NCBI GenBank assembly: GCA_017501645.1
Contig: JAFVWN010000012.1
Coordinates: 1 to 47,554 of the forward strand
Length of the DNA: 47,554 nt
DNA from: Clostridia bacterium
Lineage (GTDB): Bacteria > Bacillota > Clostridia > Christensenellales > UBA1242
Direction: 5' to 3'
The number at the start of each line of letters is the position of its first letter. Position 1 is the stretch's first letter. A model generated the notes under the pieces. That model saw nothing but the letters and a program-made list of their open reading frames with translations. It did not search any database and had not been told where the DNA came from. This document shows, piece by piece, positions 1 through 8,165 of the stretch. The translations under genes were made by a program, and so were the position numbers.

Positions 1-1
1 A

Positions 2-634
2 GAAAAAAGTACAAATACAATAATACAAGGATTTAGTTGTACAGATTTAAGTGTGCTAGAAGAAGTAACAAGTATAGGAAATTCTGCATTCCGTTATTGC
101 AGTGGATTAACCGGAGAATTAATAATACCCGATAGTGTAACAAGTATAGGTAATTATGCATTTCAATATTGCACAGGCTTAACAGGTGTATATATTCCAA
201 GCAGTGTAACAAGTATAGGTAGTTATGCATTTCAATGTTGCACAGGCTTAACAGGTGTATATATTCCAAGCAGTGTAACAACTATATCTGCTTCAGGTTA
301 TTACAACGCACCATTTAATGGTTGTTCAAGTGGTTTAGTAATATATACAGATGTAGCAAATGCTTCTAGCAAACCAAGTGGTTGGGGTACATATTGGAAT
401 TATTATGGTAGCGGAAAAACACTAACCGTCAATTATGGTTATACTCTCGAGCAGTATAAATCTGAGGTTGGGCTTACTTTTGCTCCAAATGGAGGCGGAG
501 AGGCTCAAAAAGATGAAGATATTGAGATATCTCAAAATATGTTATTACAGTGTCTTACTGAAACAACTGTTGATGCTATAATTGAGAAAAGAGAATATGT
601 TGTTTTATCTAAAAAGCAAACTAAAATAGCATAA
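2..634 (+). CDS. BspA-like leucine-rich-repeat surface protein, C-terminal part (5' end outside window)
   Basis: The reading frame is open from base 2, so the gene starts upstream of the window; a GTG at 53 is internal. What is visible is 2-3 BspA/LRR_5-type repeats of about 23 residues (pattern LTGxxIPxSVTSIGxxAFxxC), then a C-terminal module starting at LTVNYGYTLEQYKS (bases 418-634). The same C-terminal module closes the protein at 6371-8005, and the two copies are also very similar at DNA level, so the two genes are paralogs. BspA-like LRR proteins are usually exported surface proteins used in adhesion or host contact. No LPxTG motif or membrane anchor is seen at this C-terminus, so the shared module itself may be the anchor or export signal (inference). 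Confidence 0.85.
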   Translation, partial: EKSTNTIIQGFSCTDLSVLEEVTSIGNSAFRYCSGLTGELIIPDSVTSIGNYAFQYCTGLTGVYIPSSVTSIGSYAFQCCTGLTGVYIPSSVTTISASGYYNAPFNGCSSGLVIYTDVANASSKPSGWGTYWNYYGSGKTLTVNYGYTLEQYKSEVGLTFAPNGGGEAQKDEDIEISQNMLLQCLTETTVDAIIEKREYVVLSKKQTKIA

Positions 635-635
635 T

Positions 636-667
636 AAAAAACGAGGCTTCAACCTCGTTTTTTTTGT
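636..667 (+). terminator. Rho-independent terminator of the LRR gene
   Basis: Stem ACGAGG (641-646) pairs with CCTCGT (653-658) around a 6-base loop. It is flanked by an A-run and followed by about eight T. It lies directly behind the stop codon at 634. Confidence 0.9.
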
Positions 668-902
668 TGTAAAAAGATGGAATATAATATATTATGTCTG
701 GCATAAGTGCGGTAAAATGGGGAGTGTGGGGTTGTGTGGTGAATTTAAGTGTGAAAAAATAGGAGAGAAAAATGAGAGTGTGATTTTTTGTTGATATGTT
801 TAAATGAAACAACTGCAATTGGTAAAAATGTTTTTAAAGTTAATCAACAATTCATAATTTTTTATTCATAATTTTTCATTATCTATATAATGGATTTATG
901 CC

Positions 903-1409
903 TTATATGAACCTACAAATTAGGCAGGCGATTATGCTTCCTATAAATGTCGATAAAAGAGCTAGAGGGATAATTCCTTTTAGTTTTTTTATTTTTACAG
1001 TGCTAAAATAGATTGGAATAATATAAAAAACAGTGTCCGTACAACTTACAATTACACTTGCACAGCGAGAAACATAGCTGTCTACACCGTAAGTTGAATA
1101 TAAATCGCTAAGCATTGCCATACTTCCAGAACCTGAAAATGGGCGAATAACCAAAAAGTCAACAAGTTCACTTGGAATGCCTAAAAACCTAAAGGCTGGA
1201 GCAACGAGGTTCGCAAGTGCTTGTGAAAGTCCACTGATTTTAAAAAGTTCAACGGCACAAAATATAGCTACAAGATATGGAAAAGTGTTGATACAAAGGT
1301 CAACGGCGTCTTTTGCTCCATTAATAAAATGCTCATAAGCGTTAACTTTCTTTACAAAACAATAAATAAAGAGTACAATAAGTATAATAGGAATTATGTA
1401 GATTGCCAT
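903..1409 (-). CDS. spmB: Spore maturation protein B
   Basis: 168-residue integral membrane protein of the nucleoside-recognition/SpmB family. It has about four hydrophobic segments and the family motif region RPFSGSGSMAM near residue 89, followed by CASVIVSCTDTVFYIIPIYF. Its length is close to Bacillus SpmB (about 178). It is encoded immediately downstream of spmA with no gap, as in other spore formers. SpmA and SpmB act together in dehydrating the spore core in Bacillus (established); the transported substrate is not known. Its presence suggests that the host makes endospores or descends from a spore former. Confidence 0.93.
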   Translation of the reverse strand: MAIYIIPIILIVLFIYCFVKKVNAYEHFINGAKDAVDLCINTFPYLVAIFCAVELFKISGLSQALANLVAPAFRFLGIPSELVDFLVIRPFSGSGSMAMLSDLYSTYGVDSYVSRCASVIVSCTDTVFYIIPIYFSTVKIKKLKGIIPLALLSTFIGSIIACLICRFI

Positions 1410-1994
1410 TTATTTCCTCCTTCTAGAAGAAAATAGATGCGAAAGTTTTACTAGCAATATTCCTATTATTGTGGAAATGGTGCTTGATAAAATAGCAGGG
1501 AAGACTATTGATGCTGGGTTTTTGCTTCCTGCAGAACTCATTAGTCCCATAATTGTTGTTGGCAAAAACTGGAGTACACAGCAACAAACAACAATTAGCA
1601 TTGTCATAGGGTAGGTTGCAGAGTCTTTTTGGGGATTATCCTTTTGCATACTTTCAATGGCTTTTATTCCAAGAGGAGTAGCAGCGCTTCCCATACCAAG
1701 AATGTTTGCTGACATATTCATACTTACATATTCTCGACTTTCTTGGCTAAGGTTTTTCTTTCCAAAAATAAGGTTTACAAGAGGGGCTATAAGTTTTGAA
1801 AACTTTTTTGTAACTCCTGTTTGTTCTAAGATAGAGAAAATACCAATCCACAAAGCATAGATTGCACAAAGTTCAAAAGATAGTTTTACTGCTCTGTGTG
1901 ATGCCGAGGTGAGTCCACTTAGGACTCCGCTTGGGTCAAAAAACATAAGAGCAACAATACTTATTGTCAACATTATTAACCAGACTTTATTCAT
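1410..1994 (-). CDS. spmA: Spore maturation protein A
   Basis: 194-residue membrane protein with the SpmA/gate domain: NKVWLIMLTISIVAL at the N-terminus, then GIFSILEQTGVTKKFSKLIAP and MSANILGMGSAATPLGIKA. Length agrees with Bacillus SpmA (196). The stop is directly adjacent to the spmB start, so the pair is translationally linked. The start is only 46 bp from the divergent tatD-like gene, so both promoters share that space. I see no clear ribosome binding site before the ATG. Expected role: membrane partner of SpmB in spore core dehydration. Confidence 0.93.
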   Translation of the reverse strand: MNKVWLIMLTISIVALMFFDPSGVLSGLTSASHRAVKLSFELCAIYALWIGIFSILEQTGVTKKFSKLIAPLVNLIFGKKNLSQESREYVSMNMSANILGMGSAATPLGIKAIESMQKDNPQKDSATYPMTMLIVVCCCVLQFLPTTIMGLMSSAGSKNPASIVFPAILSSTISTIIGILLVKLSHLFSSRRRK

Positions 1995-2040
1995 AGTAAA
2001 ACTTATGCTTTTGAACTCAAAAATATGAGGAGTAAATTAA

Positions 2041-2802
2041 ATGGTCATAGATTCTCACGCACATCTTGAGTGTAAAATGGACACAGAAGAAATAATCAAA
2101 AATATGCATCAAGATGGACTTGAAAAAATTGTAACAATTGGTACAGATAGAAAAGATAGTATAAGTGCTGTCAAACTTGCAGAAAAACATAATGATATTT
2201 ATGCAACGGTTGGACTTCATCCAGAATATGTTGACGATATTACAGAAGAAGACCTAGAAGTTGTTGATAAGCTTGCAGAACATCAAAAAGTTGTTGCAAT
2301 TGGTGAAATTGGGCTTGATTATCACTATACAGAGCATAATAAAGAAGCACAAAAAGAACTTTTCATAAAACAGATAATGATGGCATACAGGCACAAATTA
2401 CCGCTTGTTATTCATTGTAGAGATGCAAAAGAAGATATGTACGAAATTCTGTCAAAATATAAGCAGTACATAATAAAACCAAGTGTTATGCATTGTTTTA
2501 GTGAAGATAGAGAGTATGCTCTTAAATTTTTGGAACTAGGGTTTTATATATCATTTGCAGGAAACATTACTTTTAAAAAGAGCGACAGGTCATTTTTGAA
2601 AGATATTCCAATTGATAAAATTCTAGTGGAGACAGATGCTCCATATCTTTCTCCTGAACCATTTAGAGGAATGCAAAATGTCCCTGCAAGAGCAAACATT
2701 ACAGCTGAAAAGATTGCGGACACTCTCGAAATGGATGCAGAAACTTTTAAAAAGCAAACAATTGAAAATACTTATAAAGTTTTTTATAGAATGAAGAGGT
2801 AA
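2041..2802 (+). CDS. TatD-family metal-dependent hydrolase (DNase)
   Basis: 253 residues, the usual TatD length. Metal ligands are visible in order: H6 and H8 (DSHAHL), E89 (GEIGLDYH), H125 (VIHCRD), H151 (MHCFS) and D199 (VETDAPYLSP). TatD enzymes are TIM-barrel nucleases linked to 3'-5' DNA/RNA trimming and repair. The ATG is preceded by GAGGAG (2027-2032). Only two bases separate it from rsmA, an arrangement common in Firmicutes where tatD/ycfH lies beside rnmV/ksgA; no rnmV is present here. Confidence 0.93.
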   Translation: MVIDSHAHLECKMDTEEIIKNMHQDGLEKIVTIGTDRKDSISAVKLAEKHNDIYATVGLHPEYVDDITEEDLEVVDKLAEHQKVVAIGEIGLDYHYTEHNKEAQKELFIKQIMMAYRHKLPLVIHCRDAKEDMYEILSKYKQYIIKPSVMHCFSEDREYALKFLELGFYISFAGNITFKKSDRSFLKDIPIDKILVETDAPYLSPEPFRGMQNVPARANITAEKIADTLEMDAETFKKQTIENTYKVFYRMKR

Positions 2803-2804
2803 AA

Positions 2805-3602
2805 ATGGGAGAATATAGTAATATTAATTTTAAGAAAAAGTTTGGGCAGAACTTTTTGAGTGATAAAAATCTTCTTGCGAGCATTGTTCGAGATGCAGGA
2901 ATAACCGAAGATGATGCGGTTTTAGAAATAGGAGCAGGGGCGGGAGCTTTAACTGCAGAACTTATTAAAGTTGCTAAAAAAGTTGTGTCATTTGAGATTG
3001 ATACAGAGCTTAAGGGTGAGCTTGAAGAAAAATTTGCAGAGCTAAACAACATTGAGATTGTTTTTGATGATTTTCTAAATATTAATGAAGAATTTATTTA
3101 TGAAAAATTAGGAACTTCTTTTAAGGTGGTTGCAAATCTTCCGTATTATATAACAACACCTATATTGACTAAACTTTTTTCAATGAAACATAGGCCTCAA
3201 ACAATTTCTGTTATGGTTCAAAAAGAGGTGGGCGAAAGAATAGTTGCTTCTCCTAAAAAGGGTGATTATGGTTATTTTTCTGTGTATGTATCAGCTAACG
3301 CAGATGCAAAAATTACTAGACAGGTTAACAGGAAAATGTTTACTCCACCACCAAATGTTGATAGCTGTATAGTAAGGCTTGATACCAAAGAAAACATATA
3401 TCCGCCAAAGTTTTTTGAATTTTTAAAATCTGCTTTTGCAATGAAAAGAAAGACTCTTAAAAACAATGTTGAAAAACTTGTATCATATTCAAAAAGTGAA
3501 ATTGATGAAAAAATAAAAGCCTTAGGAATTAGTGAAAGTGTAAGGGCGGACGGACTAACACTAGAACAACTTTTTGAAGTCTATAAGACTTTATTTGAAT
3601 AA
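2805..3602 (+). CDS. rsmA: 16S rRNA (adenine1518/1519-N6) dimethyltransferase
   Basis: 265-residue KsgA/RsmA methyltransferase. N-terminal KKFGQNFL (residues 11-18), SAM-binding motif EIGAGAGALT (41-50), acidic motif FEID (63-66) and the catalytic NLPYY (111-115) are all present, with the C-terminal helical domain containing AFAMKRKTLKNN. It dimethylates two adjacent adenines in helix 45 of 16S rRNA late in 30S assembly. It lies in an operon with the tatD-like gene, with ribosome binding site GAGG directly before the ATG. A terminator follows at 3645. Confidence 0.96.
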   Translation: MGEYSNINFKKKFGQNFLSDKNLLASIVRDAGITEDDAVLEIGAGAGALTAELIKVAKKVVSFEIDTELKGELEEKFAELNNIEIVFDDFLNINEEFIYEKLGTSFKVVANLPYYITTPILTKLFSMKHRPQTISVMVQKEVGERIVASPKKGDYGYFSVYVSANADAKITRQVNRKMFTPPPNVDSCIVRLDTKENIYPPKFFEFLKSAFAMKRKTLKNNVEKLVSYSKSEIDEKIKALGISESVRADGLTLEQLFEVYKTLFE

Positions 3603-3644
3603 AAACACTAAAAAACATTAAAAAAATTACAATATTACAAATTT

Positions 3645-3675
3645 AGACATCAAATTTTGTTTGGTGTCTTTTTTT
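3645..3675 (+). terminator. Terminator after rsmA
   Basis: AGACA-T-CAAA (3645-3654) pairs with TTTG-G-TGTCT (3660-3669) across a 5-base loop, followed by a run of T to 3675. The next gene's likely promoter starts inside this hairpin. Confidence 0.85.
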
Positions 3676-3688
3676 ATGGTGTTAATAT
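3661..3688 (+). promoter_or_regulatory. Predicted promoter for a leaderless transcript of the 3696 gene
   Basis: Extended -10 TG-T-TAATAT at 3680-3688 with a weak -35 TTGGTG at 3661-3666 (16-bp spacer). The expected start point, 6-7 bases past the -10, falls on the ATG at 3696. No Shine-Dalgarno sequence lies between them. Confidence 0.5.
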
Positions 3689-3695
3689 TTGTTGT

Positions 3696-4454
3696 ATGGA
3701 ATATGAACAAAAGTTGATTTCTTTATACAGCAAAAATGAGCAGTTGCCCAAAATGTTTGTAACCTTAAAAAAGACACCTAAGGGGAGTATAATAAGTCTT
3801 AATACACCTAAAAATTTTTCAGGAACAATGTTTTTAAGTTTTAATAATAAGGTGATGAAAGCAGAGTTTCCTAAATCGCACAATGCTTGGGAATTGCCAA
3901 AAGAGTTTGTTTTTGATTGCAAGATTATAATTGTTTGTTTTGTTAAAAATGAAGTGTTTGTTGGAGCTAGTGAAAATGTGAGCGATTGTGATTATATAGT
4001 TGATAAGATACAAACAATTTATAATGCAAACAACAAACTAAAAATAAAAAGTCAAGAAAACTTATACAACAAAGAGTTGGTTATAGAAAATATAATTTAT
4101 AAACTTTTCAATCAAAGAAGTATGCCATATTTTGAGCTTGTAAAAGATAAACTTGATAACCTTTTTTTATATTTTGAGAGGGATAAGGTTGTTGAAAAGT
4201 CAATTCCTTTTTCTAAATTTGTAAGGATTGAAGATGGCGAAGAAAATTATTATGTTGGCATAATTTATAAAAATAATTTACCGTTTGCGATTGGTATAGG
4301 CGTTGATAATTTAACTGACAAACAAATGAGGGAAGAGGTTTGCTATCAGTTGTTTTGTAACAATGAAAAATCCCAAAAAGAGGGCAATTCACAAGATTTT
4401 GTTTGTTTTACATTTAGAAGTTGTTTTGATGGTGAAAATATTTGGTTAAAATAA
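3696..4454 (+). CDS. Hypothetical protein, 252 residues
   Basis: I do not recognise this family. The protein is soluble-looking, mixed alpha/beta and Lys/Asn/Phe-rich, with no signal peptide or membrane helix. The frame extends upstream to 3657, but that region is the rsmA terminator, so ATG 3696 (MEYEQKLISLYSK) is the better start. There is no ribosome binding site in front of it. A -10-like box 8 bases upstream suggests a leaderless message. The next gene has its own TTGACA promoter, so this is probably a single-gene unit. Function unknown. Confidence 0.75.
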   Translation: MEYEQKLISLYSKNEQLPKMFVTLKKTPKGSIISLNTPKNFSGTMFLSFNNKVMKAEFPKSHNAWELPKEFVFDCKIIIVCFVKNEVFVGASENVSDCDYIVDKIQTIYNANNKLKIKSQENLYNKELVIENIIYKLFNQRSMPYFELVKDKLDNLFLYFERDKVVEKSIPFSKFVRIEDGEENYYVGIIYKNNLPFAIGIGVDNLTDKQMREEVCYQLFCNNEKSQKEGNSQDFVCFTFRSCFDGENIWLK

Positions 4455-4475
4455 TGGGGGAATTTTCAAATATAG

Positions 4476-4505
4476 TTGACAAATTGGGGGTAATGATTGT
4501 ATTAT
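4476..4505 (+). promoter_or_regulatory. Sigma-A type promoter of the lipoprotein gene
   Basis: Perfect -35 TTGACA at 4476-4481, 18-bp spacer, -10 TATTAT at 4500-4505. The lipoprotein ATG is at 4553. Confidence 0.7.
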
Positions 4506-4552
4506 TAATGGGTATATTTTAACTAATAATTTATGACAAAAAGGAATTGGCT

Positions 4553-5974
4553 ATGAAAAAATTATTAAAATCACTTTTAGTATTAGTACTTTGTGTTTGT
4601 TCTTGCCTTACTTTTGTAGGTTGTGGCAACACTGAGTGGTCTAAAGTAACTAATGATGTTGAGGGGGTTGCGTCTAACGGTGGTGTTTCTTTATATCACG
4701 ATGGTTGGGTGTACTTCGTTAACGGAACAAAAGATGCTAGCGTAGAAGCTAATGTTGATGGAAAAACTATCCAGGCAGGTATCTATAGAGCTAAAGCAGA
4801 CGAACAAGGAAATATCCTTTACAAAGAAACTCCAGAGTCTCAAGCTGACGAAGATGAGGATGAGGAAGAAGTTAAGGAATTTGAAAAAATTGAACCAGTT
4901 GTAAAAAGCTTAGTTGGTTTTGATGATGGTTCTATCTACATTTTTGGTGACTACCTTTATTACTCAACACCTTGCACAAGCAAGAACAAGAAAGGCGATA
5001 TGCTTCTTGGTAAAACTGAGTTTCATCGTTATGATTTAGTTAATGGTGGCGACCAAACTATCTATACAACTAAGTCTAGTGATGATACAATTTCTTACAC
5101 TTACTATAAGGCAGGTGCTGATTTATACTTCGTTATTTATGAAAAGAACAAATCTACACTTACTTCTGTAAAAGTTGGTAAGAAAATTACTTGTGAGTTC
5201 AAAAAGACTGAAGTTCAATCTGTTTTATTTAGCGAAAACAACGCAAAAGAAAAAGATTCTAAGCTTTACACTGCTGACTTTATGATTTACTACACTCTTG
5301 CTGCTGACGCTGAAAGCGAATACACAAAGGGTGTAAGAGTTTTCCAAGTTAGACCAGACGGTTCTAAGGAAAGAAAAATTAGTGAAGGTAAAGATGTAAA
5401 TCTTCTTAGTGTAAAAAGAGGGAAGCTAGTTTACAGTGACTCTGACAACTTTGTTTATGCAGAAGAAGTAACTGAAAACTTAACTCTTTCATTTGACCAA
5501 ACTAAGGTTATAATGGCTAACAAGTATGATAACTTCGTAATTCTTGATAACACAGACAAATTATCTACAATTGTTTATGACAAGACAACCATTAGAAAAT
5601 TAACTTATACTAATGGTGAACTTACTGAAGATATCCAAGTTAGAACCTTTGACTCTAGCGATAAAGTAACCTTCATTGGTGTTGAAGGTGACTATGTTAT
5701 CTATAGACTTTCAAGCATTGTATACAAGATTAAGCATACTGAAGAATCAGCTGTTGAAGTTAAGCTTTCAACAACCAAGATTGATGACCCTAAAGGCTTA
5801 ATGGCTCCAGAAATCTTAAACGGTTATGTTTATGGATTCTATACCGACACAAAGGCAAAGGTTACATACCTTTACAGAATTAATCTTTTAACTCCTGAAG
5901 AGCGTGGTGAAGTTGACAAGGAAGGTTCTCCAAAGGAAGTTGGCGAGGCTGAATTCCTAGGTATCAAAGAATAA
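4553..5974 (+). CDS. Secreted lipoprotein with a beta-propeller-like body
   Basis: 473 residues. The N-terminus is a lipoprotein signal peptide (KK, a hydrophobic core, then FVGC with the lipidated Cys at residue 24). ATG 4553 fits the AAGGA at 4541-4545; a TTG at 4547 lies too close to it. The body has repeated blocks of the DGWVYFVN / GDYLYYST / GDYVIYRLS kind, spaced like blades of a DUF5050-type propeller, plus an acidic stretch (ADEDEDEEEVKEFEKIE). Expected to be anchored to the outer face of the membrane. Codon use is richer in C-ending codons than the neighbours, which together with the TTGACA promoter suggests strong expression. The specific ligand or partner is unknown; assignment to DUF5050 is by pattern only. 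Confidence 0.85.
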   Translation: MKKLLKSLLVLVLCVCSCLTFVGCGNTEWSKVTNDVEGVASNGGVSLYHDGWVYFVNGTKDASVEANVDGKTIQAGIYRAKADEQGNILYKETPESQADEDEDEEEVKEFEKIEPVVKSLVGFDDGSIYIFGDYLYYSTPCTSKNKKGDMLLGKTEFHRYDLVNGGDQTIYTTKSSDDTISYTYYKAGADLYFVIYEKNKSTLTSVKVGKKITCEFKKTEVQSVLFSENNAKEKDSKLYTADFMIYYTLAADAESEYTKGVRVFQVRPDGSKERKISEGKDVNLLSVKRGKLVYSDSDNFVYAEEVTENLTLSFDQTKVIMANKYDNFVILDNTDKLSTIVYDKTTIRKLTYTNGELTEDIQVRTFDSSDKVTFIGVEGDYVIYRLSSIVYKIKHTEESAVEVKLSTTKIDDPKGLMAPEILNGYVYGFYTDTKAKVTYLYRINLLTPEERGEVDKEGSPKEVGEAEFLGIKE

Positions 5975-6012
5975 TTTTTAGGTCAATCTTTAACCCTTTT
6001 AAAAAAGGTTAA

Positions 6013-6076
6013 ATTCCACTTGCCGAGCCTTGTGTTAGGTATAAACCACATAAAATAAGGTTGGAGAAAGTGGAAT
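6013..6076 (+). ncRNA. Structured 3' UTR element downstream of the lipoprotein gene
   Basis: Nested complementary arms: ATTCCACTT (6013-6021) with AAGTGGAAT (6068-6076); AGCCTT (6026-6031) with AAGGTT (6057-6062); inside these a small GGT-ATAA-ACC hairpin flanked by TGT/ACA. An asymmetric internal loop separates the first two stems. It has no T-run of its own; the true terminator follows at 6092. It could be a 3' UTR-derived small RNA, a stabiliser or an orphan RNA motif. The pairing is seen in the sequence; function is unknown. Confidence 0.5.
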
Positions 6077-6091
6077 AAATATAAAAAATAT

Positions 6092-6119
6092 AAGGAACGA
6101 TGGAAAATCGTTCCTTTTT
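6092..6119 (+). terminator. Strong rho-independent terminator
   Basis: Perfect 10-bp stem AAGGAACGAT (6092-6101) / ATCGTTCCTT (6107-6116), loop GGAAA, then T-run. It ends the lipoprotein transcript after the structured element at 6013-6076. Confidence 0.92.
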
Positions 6120-6166
6120 CGTTAGTTGTGAAAATGTAAAAAAATAAAAAAAACCAGTAAAATCGT

Positions 6167-6195
6167 TTGGAGATTTTAAAAATATTGTATATAAT
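6167..6195 (+). promoter_or_regulatory. Predicted promoter for the LRR/beta-helix gene
   Basis: -10 TATAAT at 6190-6195 and -35 TTGGAG at 6167-6172 with a 17-bp spacer. It lies outside (upstream of) the left inverted repeat and gives a leader of about 170 nt before the ATG at 6371. Confidence 0.55.
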
Positions 6196-6249
6196 AATAA
6201 GTGTAAAAGTATAAACTAAAGAGAAGGGGCTGAGAGTTTTTATAATCTA

Positions 6250-6289
6250 CCCTTTTGGTGCAAGCACCACCTTTCCCCCGTCAGGAGGA
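6250..6289 (+). repeat. Left copy of a 40-bp inverted repeat flanking the LRR gene
   Basis: Nearly the exact reverse complement of 8117-8156, with about four mismatches in 40 bases. The core GGTGCAAGCACC is itself palindromic. It lies in the 5' leader between promoter and start codon. Such G/C-rich palindromic units stand out from the AT-rich surroundings. Confidence 0.85.
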
Positions 6290-6370
6290 ACTAAGGAAAA
6301 TGCATTTTTTATTTTTTTGGTTACGGAGTAAGGGGGCTTGTTTTGTAGAGAGATAAAAGAGGAGAAAGGA

Positions 6371-8005
6371 ATGAAAAAATTAAAATCGGTTTTAAGTTTT
6401 GTTTTTACGCTAGGCATAATGTGTCTAGGCTTTTCTTTTGTCTCTTTTAATGGAAAAACAGACACTGCGTTTGCATATTCTAGTCAAATTGTTCTCGAAG
6501 AGAATGCTGTTTTTAATATGGCAGGAGGAACAATTTCTAATAGTGTTGGAAATAATGGTGGAGCTATCTATGTTGGAGAAGGTGCAACCTTTACAATGAC
6601 CGGAGGAAAGATTAAAAACTGCAGTGCAACAAATGGCGGAGCTGTTTATGTTGCAAATGGAGGAACATTCAATTTTGACGGTGGAACAATAGAGAACTGC
6701 GTTGCAACAAATGGCGGGGCTGTTTATGTTGCTAGTGGCGGTACTTTCAATTATGAAAACAACGCAGACGGTTTTAGTGGTTATGGAGAAGGTCAAGACT
6801 TACATATTTACGCAGAAGAAGGAGCTACTGTAATAGCTCCGGGAGTGAATATTAATATATATGTAGACAATAGCAGTGAACCTGTTAAAACAATTAAAAA
6901 GGCAGGAGATACATATATTATTGATGAAGAAGAAATGCCGCTTGATTATGAAAATTGTTGTGGATATTTCTATGATGCAAAATTAAGTCAATGTACAAAT
7001 GGTGTTGTTGATTTAACGAGAGTTGAAACAGCTTCTACAATTAATTCAAAAACAACAAATGCAGAAACTCTAGCTATTAATATTTATACAAGAACAGCAG
7101 ACCCAAACAACTTTACATTTATTGAAAACACGACAAAAGGAACATATGACATAAAGGCAAAAAATACATCAATAAGTGGAAATATAGTACTTCCAAAAGA
7201 ATATAATAATGTACAAACCAGTATAGCGATAGGAACAACTTTTAGCACTGGTGCATTTTATAATTGTACATCTATGACTGGTATTACATTTCAAGATGGA
7301 TTAACAGAGGTTGCCGATTATGCGTTTGCTAATCTTACAGAACTAAAAGGTGAATTAATAATTCCTGATAGTGTAATAAGTATAGGTGATTATGCTTTCA
7401 ATATGTGCTATAATTTAACAAGTTTGACTCTACCAAACGGTTTAACAACCATAGGAATTAGTGCTTTTTATTCCTGTGATGGATTTACTGGAGAATTAAT
7501 AATACCAGATAGTGTGATAACTATAGGAAATTTTGCATTTAATGTTTGTATGGGTTTTACAAGTTTGATAATAGGAGAGGATGTAACGAGTGTTGGTTAT
7601 TCTGCATTTCAAAATTGTACAGGGCTTAGGAGCGTATATATCCCAAGTAATGTAACGACAATGACTGCAGATGATCTTTGGATGTCACCTTTTTTTGCTT
7701 GCTCAAGAAGTTTAGTGATATATACAGGTGTTGCAAATGCTTCAAGCATTCCAAGCGGTTGGGGAACATATTGGAATTATATTAATGAGGCGGGAGCACA
7801 GCTAACCGTCAACTATGGTTACACTCTTGAGCAGTATAAATCTGCGGTTGGGTTGACTTTTGCTCAAAGTGGAGCGGAAGAAAGGGCAAATGATATAGAA
7901 ATTGAAAAAAATGTATATCAGTGCCAAATAGGAATACCTGAGGCTATACTTGAGAAAAGAGAGTATGCGATAATTCCTAAAAGCATAAAAGAAAAAATAG
8001 CATAA
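6371..8005 (+). CDS. Secreted beta-helix plus BspA-type leucine-rich-repeat surface protein
   Basis: 544 residues with a clear signal peptide (KKLK, hydrophobic core, cleavage near TAFA). ATG 6371 is preceded by GGAGAAAGGA. Residues about 53-127 hold three to four 25-residue repeats with NGGAxYV and GGTFNxxGGTIxN motifs, typical of right-handed parallel beta-helix surface proteins. Residues about 265-440 carry BspA-like LRR_5 repeats (ELIIPDSVxxIGxxAF). From about residue 478 comes the LTVNYGYTLEQYKS module shared with the gene at 2-634. No LPxTG or C-terminal membrane helix is seen. Likely a cell-surface or released adhesin; possible attachment through the shared C-terminal module is inference. 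The gene is bracketed by inverted repeats at 6250 and 8117. Confidence 0.88.
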   Translation: MKKLKSVLSFVFTLGIMCLGFSFVSFNGKTDTAFAYSSQIVLEENAVFNMAGGTISNSVGNNGGAIYVGEGATFTMTGGKIKNCSATNGGAVYVANGGTFNFDGGTIENCVATNGGAVYVASGGTFNYENNADGFSGYGEGQDLHIYAEEGATVIAPGVNINIYVDNSSEPVKTIKKAGDTYIIDEEEMPLDYENCCGYFYDAKLSQCTNGVVDLTRVETASTINSKTTNAETLAINIYTRTADPNNFTFIENTTKGTYDIKAKNTSISGNIVLPKEYNNVQTSIAIGTTFSTGAFYNCTSMTGITFQDGLTEVADYAFANLTELKGELIIPDSVISIGDYAFNMCYNLTSLTLPNGLTTIGISAFYSCDGFTGELIIPDSVITIGNFAFNVCMGFTSLIIGEDVTSVGYSAFQNCTGLRSVYIPSNVTTMTADDLWMSPFFACSRSLVIYTGVANASSIPSGWGTYWNYINEAGAQLTVNYGYTLEQYKSAVGLTFAQSGAEERANDIEIEKNVYQCQIGIPEAILEKREYAIIPKSIKEKIA

Positions 8006-8006
8006 G

Positions 8007-8034
8007 AAAAAAGACAGGGAAACCTGTCTTTTTT
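8007..8034 (+). terminator. Terminator of the LRR/beta-helix gene
   Basis: A-run, GACAGG (8013-8018), GAAA tetraloop, CCTGTC (8023-8028), T-run. Directly behind the stop codon. Confidence 0.92.
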
Positions 8035-8052
8035 AATGATGAGTGATTAATG

Positions 8053-8114
8053 AAGAATGATGAATTAAGGACTATTAATTATACAGGTAAAAACCAACAC
8101 CAATAAATCTTGGT
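8053..8114. repeat. Direct repeat copy A (about 60 bp)
   Basis: The first 39 bases match 8166-8204 with two differences, and weaker similarity continues through the following 20 bases (both end in CTTGGT). The right inverted-repeat element at 8117-8156 sits between the two copies. Confidence 0.85.
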
Positions 8115-8116
8115 CT

Positions 8117-8156
8117 CTCCGGACGGGGAGAAGGTGGTGCTTGCACCAAAAGGGGA
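8117..8156 (-). repeat. Right copy of the 40-bp inverted repeat
   Basis: Inverted partner of 6250-6289, with the same GGTGCTTGCACC palindrome. It lies downstream of the LRR gene's terminator and between direct repeats A and B. Confidence 0.85.
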
Positions 8157-8165
8157 GAAAAACAA

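Noticed and set aside
694..762. 22-codon open frame beginning MSGISAVKWG with a TATAAT 5 bases upstream, in the gap between the first LRR gene and spmB
   Set aside because: Too short to judge, with no ribosome binding site and no homolog I can name. The -10-like box alone is weak evidence in AT-rich DNA.
6221..6290. GGGGCTGAGAG...TACCC resembling the start of a TPP riboswitch ahead of the LRR gene
   Set aside because: The second conserved half (CTGATCTGGATAAT...GCG) is absent, and the region is explained by the inverted-repeat copy.
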